Shown here: one piece after another, positions 29,189-39,722 of the stretch
How positions within the stretch are numbered: the stretch's first letter is position 1
Layout of the letters: each line of letters begins with the position of its first letter
NCBI GenBank assembly: GCA_014238855.1
Contig: JABAAH010000005.1
Location: 1-64,000, forward strand
Direction: 5' to 3'
DNA length: 64,000 nt
Source: Planctomycetota bacterium
GTDB taxonomy: Bacteria > Planctomycetota > Planctomycetia > Pirellulales > UBA1268
Translations under genes and position numbers: made by a program
The notes under the pieces: model-generated
What the model was told of the DNA's origin: nothing
The model's database searches: none
What the model saw: the letters and a program-made list of their open reading frames with translations, nothing else

Positions 29189-31105
29189 ATGGGACTTCCA
29201 AAAATAAAATTTACAGCTGATGCGATTTGGTCATTCGTGGCAAACCACGGTGAAAAAATACTCGTCACAATCGTGGTCTTGTGCAGTTTGCCGCTTGCAT
29301 GGGGCGGCCTCAATGCCTTGAGGTTAAAGACCAGATCTTCGGCAGAGGAACCAGCTGAGATTATAAGGTTGGCCACCAACGCCAAAAGCTTACTCAGCCG
29401 GCCGTTAAGTCCTAATCAGCAACAAGAGTTTCGCAAAAGCCTACGAGCAACGAATAGCGACCCGGACGCAACATTGGAATCTTGGAATCCTAAAGAAATT
29501 AGCCGTTTGTCGGCCGATGTTGGATTTAATCGTCCACTCCTTGGTGATATACAGAGACGACAAATCCCTGTCATATTTCCTCTCGAGCGCCTCGTTGCGA
29601 CTGCCGGTGTTGTTGCTATTGCTGATCAAGATGAACTTCTTGCTGGAGGTGATCCGTCATTTGCTGGAGGTTTTCCAGAAATGGAAATGATGGATGATCC
29701 TATGGGTTCACAGCCAACGATCATGTCGCCACCAGCAAAAAAAATGCCGTATGTCATTCTCACTGGACTCATTCCTTATCGAAAACAGTTTGATGAGTAC
29801 ATCTCGCTTTATTCGAGAGCAAGTTACCGCAATATGGAACGAGACATCCCGATCTGGCATGATTTTGCAGTTGAACGATTAGAAGTTCGGCCAGGTGGTG
29901 GTGGTGACTGGGAGGTTATTGACTTAGCGAATCTTTATGAGGAGTGGAAAGATACTTGGAGCGGCGCGGCTACTGATACTATCCCCCAGCAGTTTATTCT
30001 TCCTGCCTCACAAAATTTATTTAATCCGGAAGAAGTTCCAATAGGTTATTGGAGCCCCCTCCCAACACTTGCTCTCAAACCGACGCTAACTGGCGTTGAT
30101 TCAATGGGCGGTGACGGCGGTATGAATTCTGGGTCAACATGGGGAATGCGAGCAATCCATCCTTGGGCAAAAGATGAAATGAAAATTTTATTAGAGGACC
30201 AAAAGAAATTGGCACTCGAACAACAAGATGGCATGCAATTTGGTGGGCAGGGAATGGAATCTGGTATGGAATTCGATGGAGGAATGAGCGGGCAAAGCCA
30301 AGGCACATTTAGTCCTTTTAGAGACACCGAAATGGACATGGAAGGGGATGGCATGACCGAGGATTACGACGATAGCATGATGATGGGCTATGGTCCGGAT
30401 GGTGAAAGCATGATGAACGATCTTGACTACCGTCTTTTTCGATTTATCGACACAAGCGTAAAGCCGGGCAGTCTCTACCGATACCGCATTACACTTCGCG
30501 CCTGGAATCCAAACTGGATGCTTCCAAGAAAATTTCTTGAAAATCCAGAATCTGCTGAAGAGCAATTTGTTCAAGCAGCAAGCTCAGAACCCTTCCCAAG
30601 CCTGCAAGCCATGCCTCTCCATGTGCCGGCAAATAATGTCCTCCTCGCTCGACTTTTGTTGAGAGATGAAAAGAAACTGTACGGGCTCGGCGTCAGTGAC
30701 CAAGAACTTCTTGTTCTTGATAGTAATGAAGAATCAGGGAATTTTGAACTTCATTCGATTACCAGCAAACCGGGACAGATCGTGGGAAGCAGAAAAGGAG
30801 CAAGAAAAATTAAACAGTGGAACAATCGTAGAATTTCAGTTCCACCACACAACGTTGACAGTGGCCAGACACTCTTGGCCGTCGCTGGCCAGCAGACAAT
30901 TGATGGCAAAAAACGTCCAGGAAGAGGTTTCACACCACCAGAACCACTCGAAGTCCTTATTGCCGATGCCGCCGGGACTCTCGATATTATTACTGCGGAC
31001 TCATGCGAAGAAACTGTTCGGGAATACCTGCCAACAATTCCGGGGTACCAACCACCGAGGCCGGTTGATCCGTCCATGATGGAAGGAATGGAAATGGGGT
31101 TCTAA
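29189..31105 (+). CDS. Membrane-anchored Met/Gly-rich component of the pilM cluster
   Basis: 638 aa; a strong AAGGAGG at 29173-29179, 9 nt before the ATG, fixes the start 18 bp after the previous stop. One membrane helix at about 27-46 (KILVTIVVLCSLPLAWGGLNAL) is followed by a large extracytoplasmic part. It contains VPYVILTGLIPYRKQFDEY-like and LYRYRITLRAWNPNW blocks separated by Met-rich stretches at about 165-180 and 345-415 (GMQFGGQGMESGMEFDGGMSG, MTEDYDDSMMMGYGP), and ends MMEGMEMGF. No named family is recognised. Position, coupling and topology make it a probable subunit of the same envelope machine. Confidence 0.75.
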   Translation: MGLPKIKFTADAIWSFVANHGEKILVTIVVLCSLPLAWGGLNALRLKTRSSAEEPAEIIRLATNAKSLLSRPLSPNQQQEFRKSLRATNSDPDATLESWNPKEISRLSADVGFNRPLLGDIQRRQIPVIFPLERLVATAGVVAIADQDELLAGGDPSFAGGFPEMEMMDDPMGSQPTIMSPPAKKMPYVILTGLIPYRKQFDEYISLYSRASYRNMERDIPIWHDFAVERLEVRPGGGGDWEVIDLANLYEEWKDTWSGAATDTIPQQFILPASQNLFNPEEVPIGYWSPLPTLALKPTLTGVDSMGGDGGMNSGSTWGMRAIHPWAKDEMKILLEDQKKLALEQQDGMQFGGQGMESGMEFDGGMSGQSQGTFSPFRDTEMDMEGDGMTEDYDDSMMMGYGPDGESMMNDLDYRLFRFIDTSVKPGSLYRYRITLRAWNPNWMLPRKFLENPESAEEQFVQAASSEPFPSLQAMPLHVPANNVLLARLLLRDEKKLYGLGVSDQELLVLDSNEESGNFELHSITSKPGQIVGSRKGARKIKQWNNRRISVPPHNVDSGQTLLAVAGQQTIDGKKRPGRGFTPPEPLEVLIADAAGTLDIITADSCEETVREYLPTIPGYQPPRPVDPSMMEGMEMGF

Positions 31106-31185
31106 AGTATTCCACTGAGGAAAAGCGAGCACTGCTGCTTCACTCATTGACTCACATGGTCAGAACGAAATTGGTCGAAATCCTT

Positions 31186-32520
31186 ATGCAAAAACTTATT
31201 ACAAAAAAAACGAAGCTCTACCGTATCGCGTTGTCCGGAAGCTTCTCGGCCGTGCTGGTATTGAATGCAAGCTTTCTCTACGCACAGGCAGAACCGAAGT
31301 TCAGTCGCCTCTCTCTGCTTGAAGGATCAAGCGAGATGAAGGTTTACAAGAATGACCTTCTGTCTGGAAAGAACTTTACAGAGAAGCATCAACGGTTGCT
31401 TTTGAATGAAGGTCTTCCACAATTATTTCTTGACGGAAATCGGCTCGAACGATCACAAGTTCGCCAACGCCTTCAGAAAAATTTGTTTGATTCAATAAGT
31501 GATCCTGCTGCTTACAAAATTGCGAGGGACTTAGCCGTTACCGAACTTTCAACTTTAGCTCGTAGCAAAGAAATTTCAATCAACGGAAGCATTAATGCAG
31601 CATTGTTTCTTGGAGAACTCAAAGAACAGAAAGGGCTGCTCGTCGCGACAGCTACCAAGCCACTTTCTGAACTCGTTTCTGATGAATCTATCACGCCTTC
31701 CGTACGAATAGCCGCTCTTCTTGGTTTGGGTAACAGGGTGAAAGAAGCGCGACAGTCGGCTAATGGCAGCTCAACAGCGGCAAACGTCGTCCGCATCATA
31801 CCCACAATGGAACAAATTATCACGCTCCCAGCCGAACAAGTACCAGCAATTGCTCGAGACTGGATGCAAGCACGAACCCTTGAATACGCCTCTGATTTAC
31901 TTCCTCTTTTGGGTGATGACTCCCAAAAGCTCACCGAAGTATCAAAAGGTGTTGTTGTAATTACGAAAAACGAGGCACGCTCCATCGACCTCAGAATTCG
32001 ATCTGTTGTCTTTTTGTCTCGTCTAGTGGATACCAACATTGCCTTGCCTACGGCAGACATCATGACCATCACGGATGAACTCGTACGTAAATCACTTCGT
32101 GAAGCTTATGGAACTATTCAAGACAAAAAGTTTGAAGAAGAAATAACTGGCATGGACATGCAGGGTGGCGAAGCTGAGATGATGGGCTTTGATCCAATGG
32201 GAATACCGGTTGAAATTGAAAAAAATTATTTACCAATCACCGCCAACCTTCGGGCAAGTTGGCGACTAGTGAGTCTTGCTGATTCTATGAATCGACTCTC
32301 GGGGCAAATGAATAACGACAAGGAAACCTACGAAAATAACGCAGAACGTCTGCGTGCTTTTGGAGTCAAAATTTATGAAGAGCCAAAAGATACGTCAATC
32401 ATAAGTGCCGTTGAAGAATTTGATCCAGAATCAATAGTTCCTGATGTCGAGAACTCAGAAACCGTCGACCCCGAGAAAGAAACAACACCAAAAAAATTCT
32501 CACCCTTTAAACTCCGATGA
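31186..32520 (+). CDS. Exported helical protein, fourth gene of the pilM cluster
   Basis: 444 aa from the ATG at 31186, which begins a good signal peptide (KLITKKTKLYRIALSGSFSAVLVLNASFLYAQA); a TTG at 31147 would add 13 residues. The mature part is almost all helical with HEAT-like spacing (SVRIAALLGLGNRV, LRIRSVVFLSRLVD, AINGSINAALFLGEL-type units). Near residue 320 it carries ITGMDMQGGEAEMMGFDPMG, the same Met/Gly-rich character as the three genes before it. The C-terminus is acidic then basic. No family recognised. Convergent with ilvB, 11 bp between stops. Confidence 0.75.
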   Translation: MQKLITKKTKLYRIALSGSFSAVLVLNASFLYAQAEPKFSRLSLLEGSSEMKVYKNDLLSGKNFTEKHQRLLLNEGLPQLFLDGNRLERSQVRQRLQKNLFDSISDPAAYKIARDLAVTELSTLARSKEISINGSINAALFLGELKEQKGLLVATATKPLSELVSDESITPSVRIAALLGLGNRVKEARQSANGSSTAANVVRIIPTMEQIITLPAEQVPAIARDWMQARTLEYASDLLPLLGDDSQKLTEVSKGVVVITKNEARSIDLRIRSVVFLSRLVDTNIALPTADIMTITDELVRKSLREAYGTIQDKKFEEEITGMDMQGGEAEMMGFDPMGIPVEIEKNYLPITANLRASWRLVSLADSMNRLSGQMNNDKETYENNAERLRAFGVKIYEEPKDTSIISAVEEFDPESIVPDVENSETVDPEKETTPKKFSPFKLR

Positions 32521-32531
32521 GCCTATTCTTG

Positions 32532-34304
32532 TTACTTCTTGATCAACTCACGAACTGACATCCCGGACGGTATCATCGGTAGCACCTGTTCCTGATATGG
32601 CACTTGCACATCTAAAAGTGCCGGGCCATCAGAATCTATTAGTCTCTTGAGTGCAGATTCCAAATCTTTTTTCTCTGAGACAGTTTCGGCATGCCACCCA
32701 AAGCCCTTGGCAATCGCCACAAAATCTGGGTATCTGGCATCAGGGGAAATGCCATCGCCCTGTCCAGAAGCCTCAGGATTTCCAACAGGGCCAAGGTACG
32801 TGTGTGCTCGATTGCCCTTGAAGAAGCGGTCTTCCCACTGCACAACCATTCCCAGATGTTGATTATTCAACAAGAGCACCTTCACAGGAATATTCTCACA
32901 CGTGCATGTCGCAAACTCTTGGATGTTCATCAAGATGCTGCCATCCCCATCAATATCTATGACAATATCATCAGGACAACCTACTTTCGCTCCCATGGCC
33001 GCAGGGAGTCCAAAACCCATTGTTCCAAGTCCACTTGAAGAGAGCCACGTTCTCGGTCGTCTAAACTTATAAAACTGCGCTGCCCACATCTGATGTTGCC
33101 CGACTCCAACAGCAACAACGGCATTGCGATCTGCGGTTAACCGAGACAATTCTGCAATAGCTTCTTGAGCGAGAATTCCTGGATATGTTTCATCGAATGC
33201 AAAAGGATCTTCTTCTTTCCAACCCGCTATCTTGGCATGCCATTCATCAAGCCCTTCTTCGGGTGGCTCCACAATCTCGTTCAGTTGTGCCAGAGCTTCA
33301 TTGACATCAGCTACAACCGGTATGTGCACTAACTTGTTTTTGTTTATTTCAGATGGATCAATATCGATGTGAACGATAAACCCGTGCTGAGCAAATTCGG
33401 CGACTTTTCCAGTCACACGGTCATCAAATCGAACCCCAACCGCGATAAGCAAATCTGCTTCGTCAACCGCATAATTTGCATACACGCTGCCGTGCATACC
33501 TAGCATGTCAAGGGATCTTGGATCATCACCAGGGAATGCGCCTAACCCCATAAGAGTCATCGTGACCGGGATACCCGTTTTCTCGACGAGTGTTCTTAAA
33601 TTTTCAGAAGCCTCACCAGCAATTACACCACCACCGGCATAAATTACCGGCCTTTTTGCTCTCCGAATTGCAGCAGCTACCTGCGCGATTTGCTCTGAAT
33701 GTGCGCGACGAACTTCAGGGTGGTAGCCCGGCAAATTCATTTCCACATCATAATCTGGCTGGATATTCGTGAGCTGAATGTCTTTTGGAAGATCGACAAG
33801 CACAGGGCCTGGCCTACCAGTAGTGGCAATAAAAAATGCTTCTTTCATCACACGAGGAATATCGTTTGCATCGGTAACGAGGTAGTGATGCTTTGTGATT
33901 CCTCGGCAGACTTCAACAATCGGTGTTTCCTGAAATGCATCCGTGCCAATAACGCTTGTTTGGACCTGCCCTGTGATAGCCACAAGTGGAATGCTATCGA
34001 GTTTTGCATCAGCAATTGCTGTTACAAGGTTGAGGGCACCGGGCCCACTCGTTGCCATACAGACCCCTGGCTTCCCAGTTGTACGGGCGTACCCCTGTGC
34101 TGCGAAACCACCGCCTTGCTCATGACGTGGTAGAATAGTCCTCAGTCGATCACCAAACCGAGTGAGCGACTGATGCAACGGCATGCTAGCGCCACCAGGA
34201 TATGCAAAAATCACCTCAACACCATTACGGATAAGTGATTCTACAACTGCATCGGCTCCACTGATAAGGGATTCATTTCGTGTCTGATCAGGTGCCGTTG
34301 CCAT
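32532..34304 (-). CDS. ilvB: Acetolactate synthase, large (catalytic) subunit
   Basis: 590 aa, normal length. A thiamine-diphosphate enzyme making acetolactate or acetohydroxybutyrate for branched-chain amino acids. The N-terminal domain has [15 protein letters not shown] and the catalytic Glu in [15 protein letters not shown]; the centre has the FAD-linked region; the C-terminal ThDP-binding motif is [15 protein letters not shown] with [12 protein letters not shown]. The small regulatory subunit gene (ilvN) is not adjacent, so it must be elsewhere. It appears as a single gene, convergent with the pilM cluster and divergent from mfd. Confidence 0.96.
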   Translation of the reverse strand: MATAPDQTRNESLISGADAVVESLIRNGVEVIFAYPGGASMPLHQSLTRFGDRLRTILPRHEQGGGFAAQGYARTTGKPGVCMATSGPGALNLVTAIADAKLDSIPLVAITGQVQTSVIGTDAFQETPIVEVCRGITKHHYLVTDANDIPRVMKEAFFIATTGRPGPVLVDLPKDIQLTNIQPDYDVEMNLPGYHPEVRRAHSEQIAQVAAAIRRAKRPVIYAGGGVIAGEASENLRTLVEKTGIPVTMTLMGLGAFPGDDPRSLDMLGMHGSVYANYAVDEADLLIAVGVRFDDRVTGKVAEFAQHGFIVHIDIDPSEINKNKLVHIPVVADVNEALAQLNEIVEPPEEGLDEWHAKIAGWKEEDPFAFDETYPGILAQEAIAELSRLTADRNAVVAVGVGQHQMWAAQFYKFRRPRTWLSSSGLGTMGFGLPAAMGAKVGCPDDIVIDIDGDGSILMNIQEFATCTCENIPVKVLLLNNQHLGMVVQWEDRFFKGNRAHTYLGPVGNPEASGQGDGISPDARYPDFVAIAKGFGWHAETVSEKKDLESALKRLIDSDGPALLDVQVPYQEQVLPMIPSGMSVRELIKK

Positions 34305-34514
34305 CTCTATCGTCCTCTCTTGGTATCTATGAAACTAATCTACGCATTTTTTCCAGTTTACCCTCGTCACTTCATGAAGCCTTGACCATAATTAGGAAAA
34401 GGTTTCTTTCAGTAAACTCGCTCTTCTCAACGATACACGAAAAGAAGCTTCCGGTCAGCTATTCAAACGCCATATTAAGCACTATTTCTTCAAATTACCC
34501 CCTACAATACGACT

Positions 34515-37500
34515 GTGTTAGCTGCTCAGAATGACCGTGAAACCGCATTGTCACCCGTAAGTTCGGGTCAACTGCACCAACTTACCGACGGACTGCGCGA
34601 TCACAATGGTTTTATTGAAGTTCTCGCAAGTCTCAATCAGGGGCACGGTGGGACAATTGGTGGGACATGGGGAGCGGCAAGCAGCCTAGCCGTTGCTGCT
34701 ATTGCATCTGCAAGGGCTCAAGAACAACAGGGACTTATTATCGTCGTTGTTCCGCACGCAGTGGACGCCGATATTTTTGCTGATGACCTCACACTTTTTA
34801 CATCAACAACAATCGATGTTTTACCTGCCATTGAATCCATTGAGAATCTCTCATCAAAACACGAGCCCCAGGCTCCCGACCCGGCTGAAGCAAGACGTCT
34901 AGCGATTGTTAAACGTTTGGTGGAAGACTCCGACACCAGTCCCCGTATTCTCGTGACGTCAATGCAGGCTGTCCTAACTCCACTCCCTGACCCACGACAG
35001 ATTGAGGAAAGTACACGGCAACTCATTCTAGGTGCCACGATTGATCCTCAAGAATTAGCTGAGTGGCTTTCAGCAAGAGGATGGCAACAAGTAGATACGC
35101 TTGACTCTCCAGGCACCTTCGCTCGTCGTGGTGGCATCATCGATCTTTTTGCAACTGATTGGGAACGACCCGTTCGGCTTGAATTCAATGATGATGAGAT
35201 TGATTCACTCCGATCGTTTGATACTATCAGCCAGCGGAGTATTCAGACTTTAGACTCTATTGATCTGACTGCCTTGCAATCGCAGCACACAAATGACAAG
35301 CGGGCATGGCTCACCGACATTGTGCCGCCTAGTACATGGTGGAGCCTTGTGGAACCTCAAGAGCTATCCGATGAGGGCCAACGATTAGTAAATATTCTTC
35401 CAGAACAATCAACACTCAATGCCGCAGACTTGTTTTCTCGTGTCTATCGGTTCCCGTCTATAATTTTATCAGCGATAGCACCTACAAGCCTTGAGACAAC
35501 CGCCCACCTAGCAATTGAAAGCGTCGAACGTTTCACTGGTCAACTTGATCGAGTTTGCCATGAACTCAATACGGTCGGAAAAGACCAGCAGGTTTGGGTT
35601 GTGGCACCCACTGAGGCCGAAGAGAAGCGCCTGAAAGAGCTTCTATCTCCTTCAGCACCTGCTCATGCAGGACGACTTCATTTCATACAAGGCAGGCTGT
35701 CAGCAGGTTTTCGGCTGGTTCCGGAAAAATTTGTTCTTATCTCCGCTGCCGAACTGTTTCGTAGGCACGATTCACCACGAAACAGATTGCCGAAACATCG
35801 GCTCACCAGAACTATCGATACGTTCCTCGACCTTAGGGAAGGTGACTTTGTTGTTCATGTTGCTCATGGTATCGCTCGATATAAGGGCCTGAAACTTTTA
35901 AAGAAACATGGCCGAACTGAAGAATTCCTCGAGCTTGAATTTGCAGAATCGACACGAATATATGTGCCCGCTTCATCAATCGAACTCGTACAGAAATATG
36001 TTGGTGGTGGCAAAACAGGTCCCAAACTGGCAAAGATCGGCGGGACACTATGGACACGTCAGAAAAAAGCAGTGGAAGAAGCAGTTGCTGATATGGCTGC
36101 TGACATGCTGGAAATTCAAGCGATACGAGCAAAGCAGCCCGGTCGGGCTTTTCCTCAGGACACACCTTGGCAAAAAGCTTTTGAACAATCATTTCAGTTT
36201 GACCCAACTCCTGATCAAGTAACAGCCGTTGAAGCAATCCGAGGCGATCTGCAAGAGTTAAAGCCGATGGACAGGCTGCTCTGCGGAGATGTTGGATTTG
36301 GTAAAACTGAACTCGCAATGCGAGCAGCCTTCAAAGTTGCTGAATCCGGTAGCCAAGTCGCTGTCTTGGTGCCCACTACGATCCTAGCGGAACAACATCG
36401 TCGCACTTTTACTGAACGGTTTGCTGAATATCCATTAACTATTCGTGGCCTTTCACGGCTCACATCGACCAAAGAAGAACGTAAGACACTCGAAGGAATG
36501 GCGAGAGGTACTGTTGACATTGTTATCGGAACGCACAGGTTGGCACAGGCGGACATTCATTTCGACAATCTTGGACTTCTTGTTGTTGATGAGGAGCAAC
36601 GATTTGGCGTGGGTGTCAAAGAACGCCTCAAGGCAATGCGTGCCAGCGTTGATGTTCTAACTATGACTGCTACACCCATTCCCAGAACGCTTCATATGGC
36701 GATGTTGGGCATTCGAGACATTTCAAACCTTACAACACCCCCGGCTAATCGGCTTGCAGTCGAAACACGCGTCTGTCGATTCGATGAAACACTCATGCGG
36801 CACGCCATCGACAGAGAACTTGCCCGAGACGGCCAGATTTTCTTCGTTCACAATCGAATTCATGATATTCAAAAGATCGCAAGTAAGATTCGTACGATTG
36901 CGCCTCATATTACTATCGGGATAGCGCACGGAAGGCTCGGTGAAGGTGAGTTAGAGCAAGTTATGGTTGACTTTGTAGCAGGCCGAACTCAATTACTACT
37001 AGCGACAACAATTATTGAAAGTGGTTTAGATATACCAAGAGCTAATACCATTTTCATTAACGAATCCGATCACTATGGACTCGCTGACTTACATCAGTTG
37101 AGAGGTCGTGTTGGACGGTCACACCACAGGGCCTACTGTTATCTGATCGTCAAAGAATCAACACGATTAACATCCACCGCAGCACGTCGCCTTAGAGCAA
37201 TTCAAGAATTCTCCAGCACCGGAGCAGGGTTTTCTCTTGCAATGAGGGATCTCGAAATTCGTGGTGCGGGTAATCTGCTAGGCACGCAACAGAGCGGTCA
37301 TATAGCTGCAGTAGGCTACGAATTGTACTGCCGTCTTTTAGAAAATGCAGTATGCGGCCTTAAGGATCTGCCCTTAAAGGAGCCTCCGCCGGTGAGAATT
37401 GATTTACCAGGAGATGCATGGATCCCCCGGGATTATATAGCCGACCTGAGAACAAAAATTGACTTTTATCGTCGGATTTCTCGAACTATCTCCAACGGAC

Positions 37501-37826
37501 ACGTGAGTGACATTGAAACAGAAATGGGAGATCGCTTTGGACCACTACCGGCAGAGGTGCGACGTTTGCTTGATCTTGCAAGACTACGAATCGCAGCATC
37601 GTCACTAAGTATTGATTCGATTTCAAAACAGCCAGGAATGCTTGTTATTGGTCATCATGATATTCGTCGTATTGAGAAATGGAGGCAGGCGTGTTTGCTC
37701 GTTGGCCAAGAAGTTCGCATCGTTGAAAACAAAACCGTTGTTCTACCTTTACATGAGCGAGATGCTTCAGACGGAGACCGACTATTCCAGACCGTCAAAA
37801 ATATTTTTCGAGTGGAGGAATTATGA
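34515..37826 (+). CDS. mfd: Transcription-repair coupling factor
   Basis: 1103 aa, beginning at GTG. A DNA translocase that removes stalled RNA polymerase and recruits UvrA. Order of parts: a UvrB-like N-terminal region with a degenerate P-loop (GGTIGGTWGAASSL), the RNA polymerase interaction domain (EGDFVVHVAHGIARYKGL), SF2 helicase domains with Walker A LLCGDVGFGKTE (about 588-598), DEEQ box VVDEEQRFGVGVKE, MTATPIPRTLHMA and the RecG-like TRG region (HQLRGRVGRSHHRAYCYL), then a C-terminal TRCF domain. All helicase motifs look intact. Confidence 0.97.
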   Translation: MLAAQNDRETALSPVSSGQLHQLTDGLRDHNGFIEVLASLNQGHGGTIGGTWGAASSLAVAAIASARAQEQQGLIIVVVPHAVDADIFADDLTLFTSTTIDVLPAIESIENLSSKHEPQAPDPAEARRLAIVKRLVEDSDTSPRILVTSMQAVLTPLPDPRQIEESTRQLILGATIDPQELAEWLSARGWQQVDTLDSPGTFARRGGIIDLFATDWERPVRLEFNDDEIDSLRSFDTISQRSIQTLDSIDLTALQSQHTNDKRAWLTDIVPPSTWWSLVEPQELSDEGQRLVNILPEQSTLNAADLFSRVYRFPSIILSAIAPTSLETTAHLAIESVERFTGQLDRVCHELNTVGKDQQVWVVAPTEAEEKRLKELLSPSAPAHAGRLHFIQGRLSAGFRLVPEKFVLISAAELFRRHDSPRNRLPKHRLTRTIDTFLDLREGDFVVHVAHGIARYKGLKLLKKHGRTEEFLELEFAESTRIYVPASSIELVQKYVGGGKTGPKLAKIGGTLWTRQKKAVEEAVADMAADMLEIQAIRAKQPGRAFPQDTPWQKAFEQSFQFDPTPDQVTAVEAIRGDLQELKPMDRLLCGDVGFGKTELAMRAAFKVAESGSQVAVLVPTTILAEQHRRTFTERFAEYPLTIRGLSRLTSTKEERKTLEGMARGTVDIVIGTHRLAQADIHFDNLGLLVVDEEQRFGVGVKERLKAMRASVDVLTMTATPIPRTLHMAMLGIRDISNLTTPPANRLAVETRVCRFDETLMRHAIDRELARDGQIFFVHNRIHDIQKIASKIRTIAPHITIGIAHGRLGEGELEQVMVDFVAGRTQLLLATTIIESGLDIPRANTIFINESDHYGLADLHQLRGRVGRSHHRAYCYLIVKESTRLTSTAARRLRAIQEFSSTGAGFSLAMRDLEIRGAGNLLGTQQSGHIAAVGYELYCRLLENAVCGLKDLPLKEPPPVRIDLPGDAWIPRDYIADLRTKIDFYRRISRTISNGHVSDIETEMGDRFGPLPAEVRRLLDLARLRIAASSLSIDSISKQPGMLVIGHHDIRRIEKWRQACLLVGQEVRIVENKTVVLPLHERDASDGDRLFQTVKNIFRVEEL

Positions 37827-38131
37827 GTGATATTGCTTGTTTCAATCACGACTGATCTCCCAAGAATATCATGCCGCCGTCCTCTATAAATTACCTGCCT
37901 TATCACCCGCATAAAACTAGTAGTTTGCCAAAACTGAAACGAGCACGTCATTCCAAATCCGGCGTCTTCCTTCGGCAAGTCTGCTTCGAATGCTTTTTAA
38001 CCTGATTTAAAAACTTCCCTATGCTCGATGGTACCGCCATCTTCTCTACCTTAACGTCGAAAATATAGTCTTTTTTGAGAGCGTTCCGGTCTGTACAGTC
38101 CTGACGATGCCATGGTGAACCGCGGTGATCA
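37827..38131. other. 305-bp intergenic stretch between mfd and the foldase gene
   Basis: No gene seen. A small GTGAT/ATCAC dyad lies just after the mfd stop. No promoter hexamers or terminator can be named with confidence. Confidence 0.4.
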
Positions 38132-39559
38132 TTGCGTTACCATTTTACTTCTTTATACATCGATATCGTGCATTACTTGAACCAACTTTGTCGTCGCCAT
38201 ATTGCTGTTGCAGTTGCTTTCAGCGCATGCATGACGTGTGCAACCCTTGCCACTGAGTCTGTGCAATCCAGTGCCGAGCCAGAGCTTTTCAAGCCTGTAA
38301 TGCCAACAATTCCTGAGTCAGTATCGAGGCCATCAAACTGGCCAACAAATATTCCAGCAACACTCAGCAAGCATGTTCTCTCCAGTATTCTCGAAAAGCC
38401 CGGCGCTCCTCTTGAACCTGTTGATGAAGATGGAAATCCTTTCGTCAAGAACACTGAAGACAAGCGAGACAAGAACAACTCCGGTAACGTAATACTTGCC
38501 GACTACGAGGAAGTTGAAGATCCTACGAACGCAACAGACTCACATGAGCCTCCTGTCGATGACATACCAGGTATGAAGACTCTCGATATGGCACAGGTCG
38601 TAGCTCGTGTCGGACCAGAGGTTGTGCTCGCAGGAGATTTAATGACTCCCGCGGCATCAGAATGGCTAAACAAGGTTTCTCCTGGACTCGAGCCAGAACA
38701 AGTTGCAGAACTCCGATTGAAAATTTATCAACAGGTCATCAGCCAACACCTTGAAACATTACTGGTTTATGTTGATGCTTGCCGCACGATACCCGAGGAG
38801 AATTTTCCCGAGATCCGTGAAAAAGTGAATGAAGCGTTTGATCAAGAGCAGCTCCCTAGAATGGTTCAAGCAGCAGGAGTCGAGTCTGTCCGTGAATACG
38901 AACAACTTTTACGATCGCAAGGCCAATCACTTGGACGAATGCGAAAAATGTTTTTTGAGAGGGCTCTCGCACAAGAATGGTTACAACAAAATGCGAACAC
39001 TTCTGGAGAGATTCCACATGCAGAGATGATTGCTTGGTATCAGAACCATCTCGATGAATACGAGTTTCCAGCGAAGGCTCAATTTGAACAGATGACTGTA
39101 AAAGTCAATCAGAAGCAACCAAGAAATCAAGCTTGGAACCGACTTGCCGCCATGGGCAATGATGTCCTTAATGGGCGCTCATTTTCAGAAGTCGCAAAGG
39201 AATCCTCTGAAGGGCCTACTGCTTACAATGGCGGTCTCTATGAATGGACCACCCAAGGCAGCCTGGTATCAGAAGTTATCGACAACGCTATTTTCTCTTT
39301 ACCTGTGGGTGAACTCAGTGCAATTCTTGATACTCAGCAAGCACTACATATTGTTCGGGTTCTTGAGCGATCTGATGCTGGACGTACACCATTTGTTGAG
39401 GCACAAGTAGCCATACGGATGAAACTGCGTAGACAACAGCAAGACAGTACGAGAAAAGAATATCTCGATCGCTTAAAAGATCGGACACCAATATGGACTG
39501 TATTTGATGATAAACAGAAAAATACCCGTCTTGCTGAGAATCCATCTACGACCCGGTAA
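38132..39559 (+). CDS. Exported parvulin-type peptidyl-prolyl isomerase (SurA/PrsA-like)
   Basis: 475 aa from TTG; a GTG at 38168 is an alternative start. The signal peptide is CRRHIAVAVAFSACMTCATLA. A low-complexity linker (about 60-150) is followed by a SurA-like chaperone region (EQVAELRLKIYQQVISQHLETLLVYVDACR) and one PpiC rotamase domain at about 300-400 with AKAQFEQMTVKV, FSEVAKESSEGPTAYNGGLYEWTTQGSLVSEVIDNAIFSLPVGELSAIL. It probably helps fold outer-membrane or cell-wall proteins in the periplasm. It stands alone between mfd and gltA. Confidence 0.88.
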   Translation: MRYHFTSLYIDIVHYLNQLCRRHIAVAVAFSACMTCATLATESVQSSAEPELFKPVMPTIPESVSRPSNWPTNIPATLSKHVLSSILEKPGAPLEPVDEDGNPFVKNTEDKRDKNNSGNVILADYEEVEDPTNATDSHEPPVDDIPGMKTLDMAQVVARVGPEVVLAGDLMTPAASEWLNKVSPGLEPEQVAELRLKIYQQVISQHLETLLVYVDACRTIPEENFPEIREKVNEAFDQEQLPRMVQAAGVESVREYEQLLRSQGQSLGRMRKMFFERALAQEWLQQNANTSGEIPHAEMIAWYQNHLDEYEFPAKAQFEQMTVKVNQKQPRNQAWNRLAAMGNDVLNGRSFSEVAKESSEGPTAYNGGLYEWTTQGSLVSEVIDNAIFSLPVGELSAILDTQQALHIVRVLERSDAGRTPFVEAQVAIRMKLRRQQQDSTRKEYLDRLKDRTPIWTVFDDKQKNTRLAENPSTTR

Positions 39560-39722
39560 CAAGGCCTTCCCCGGTAAGATTAGTTAATAACTGAAGCAAA
39601 CCCTCGCCATCAATTGAGGTCGATTGCTGACAAGTCGTTTGAGGACTAAACTAGTTCTCCGTGTGCAATCGGATCGTTAAGCGGCCCGACCGCCGCTCAA
39701 CACATCCTTGGAGCCCCGCCGC

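Noticed and set aside
31512-32072. 186-aa minus-strand frame inside the fourth gene of the pilM cluster
   Set aside because: Opposite to a gene with a signal peptide and continuous helical pattern; no family match.
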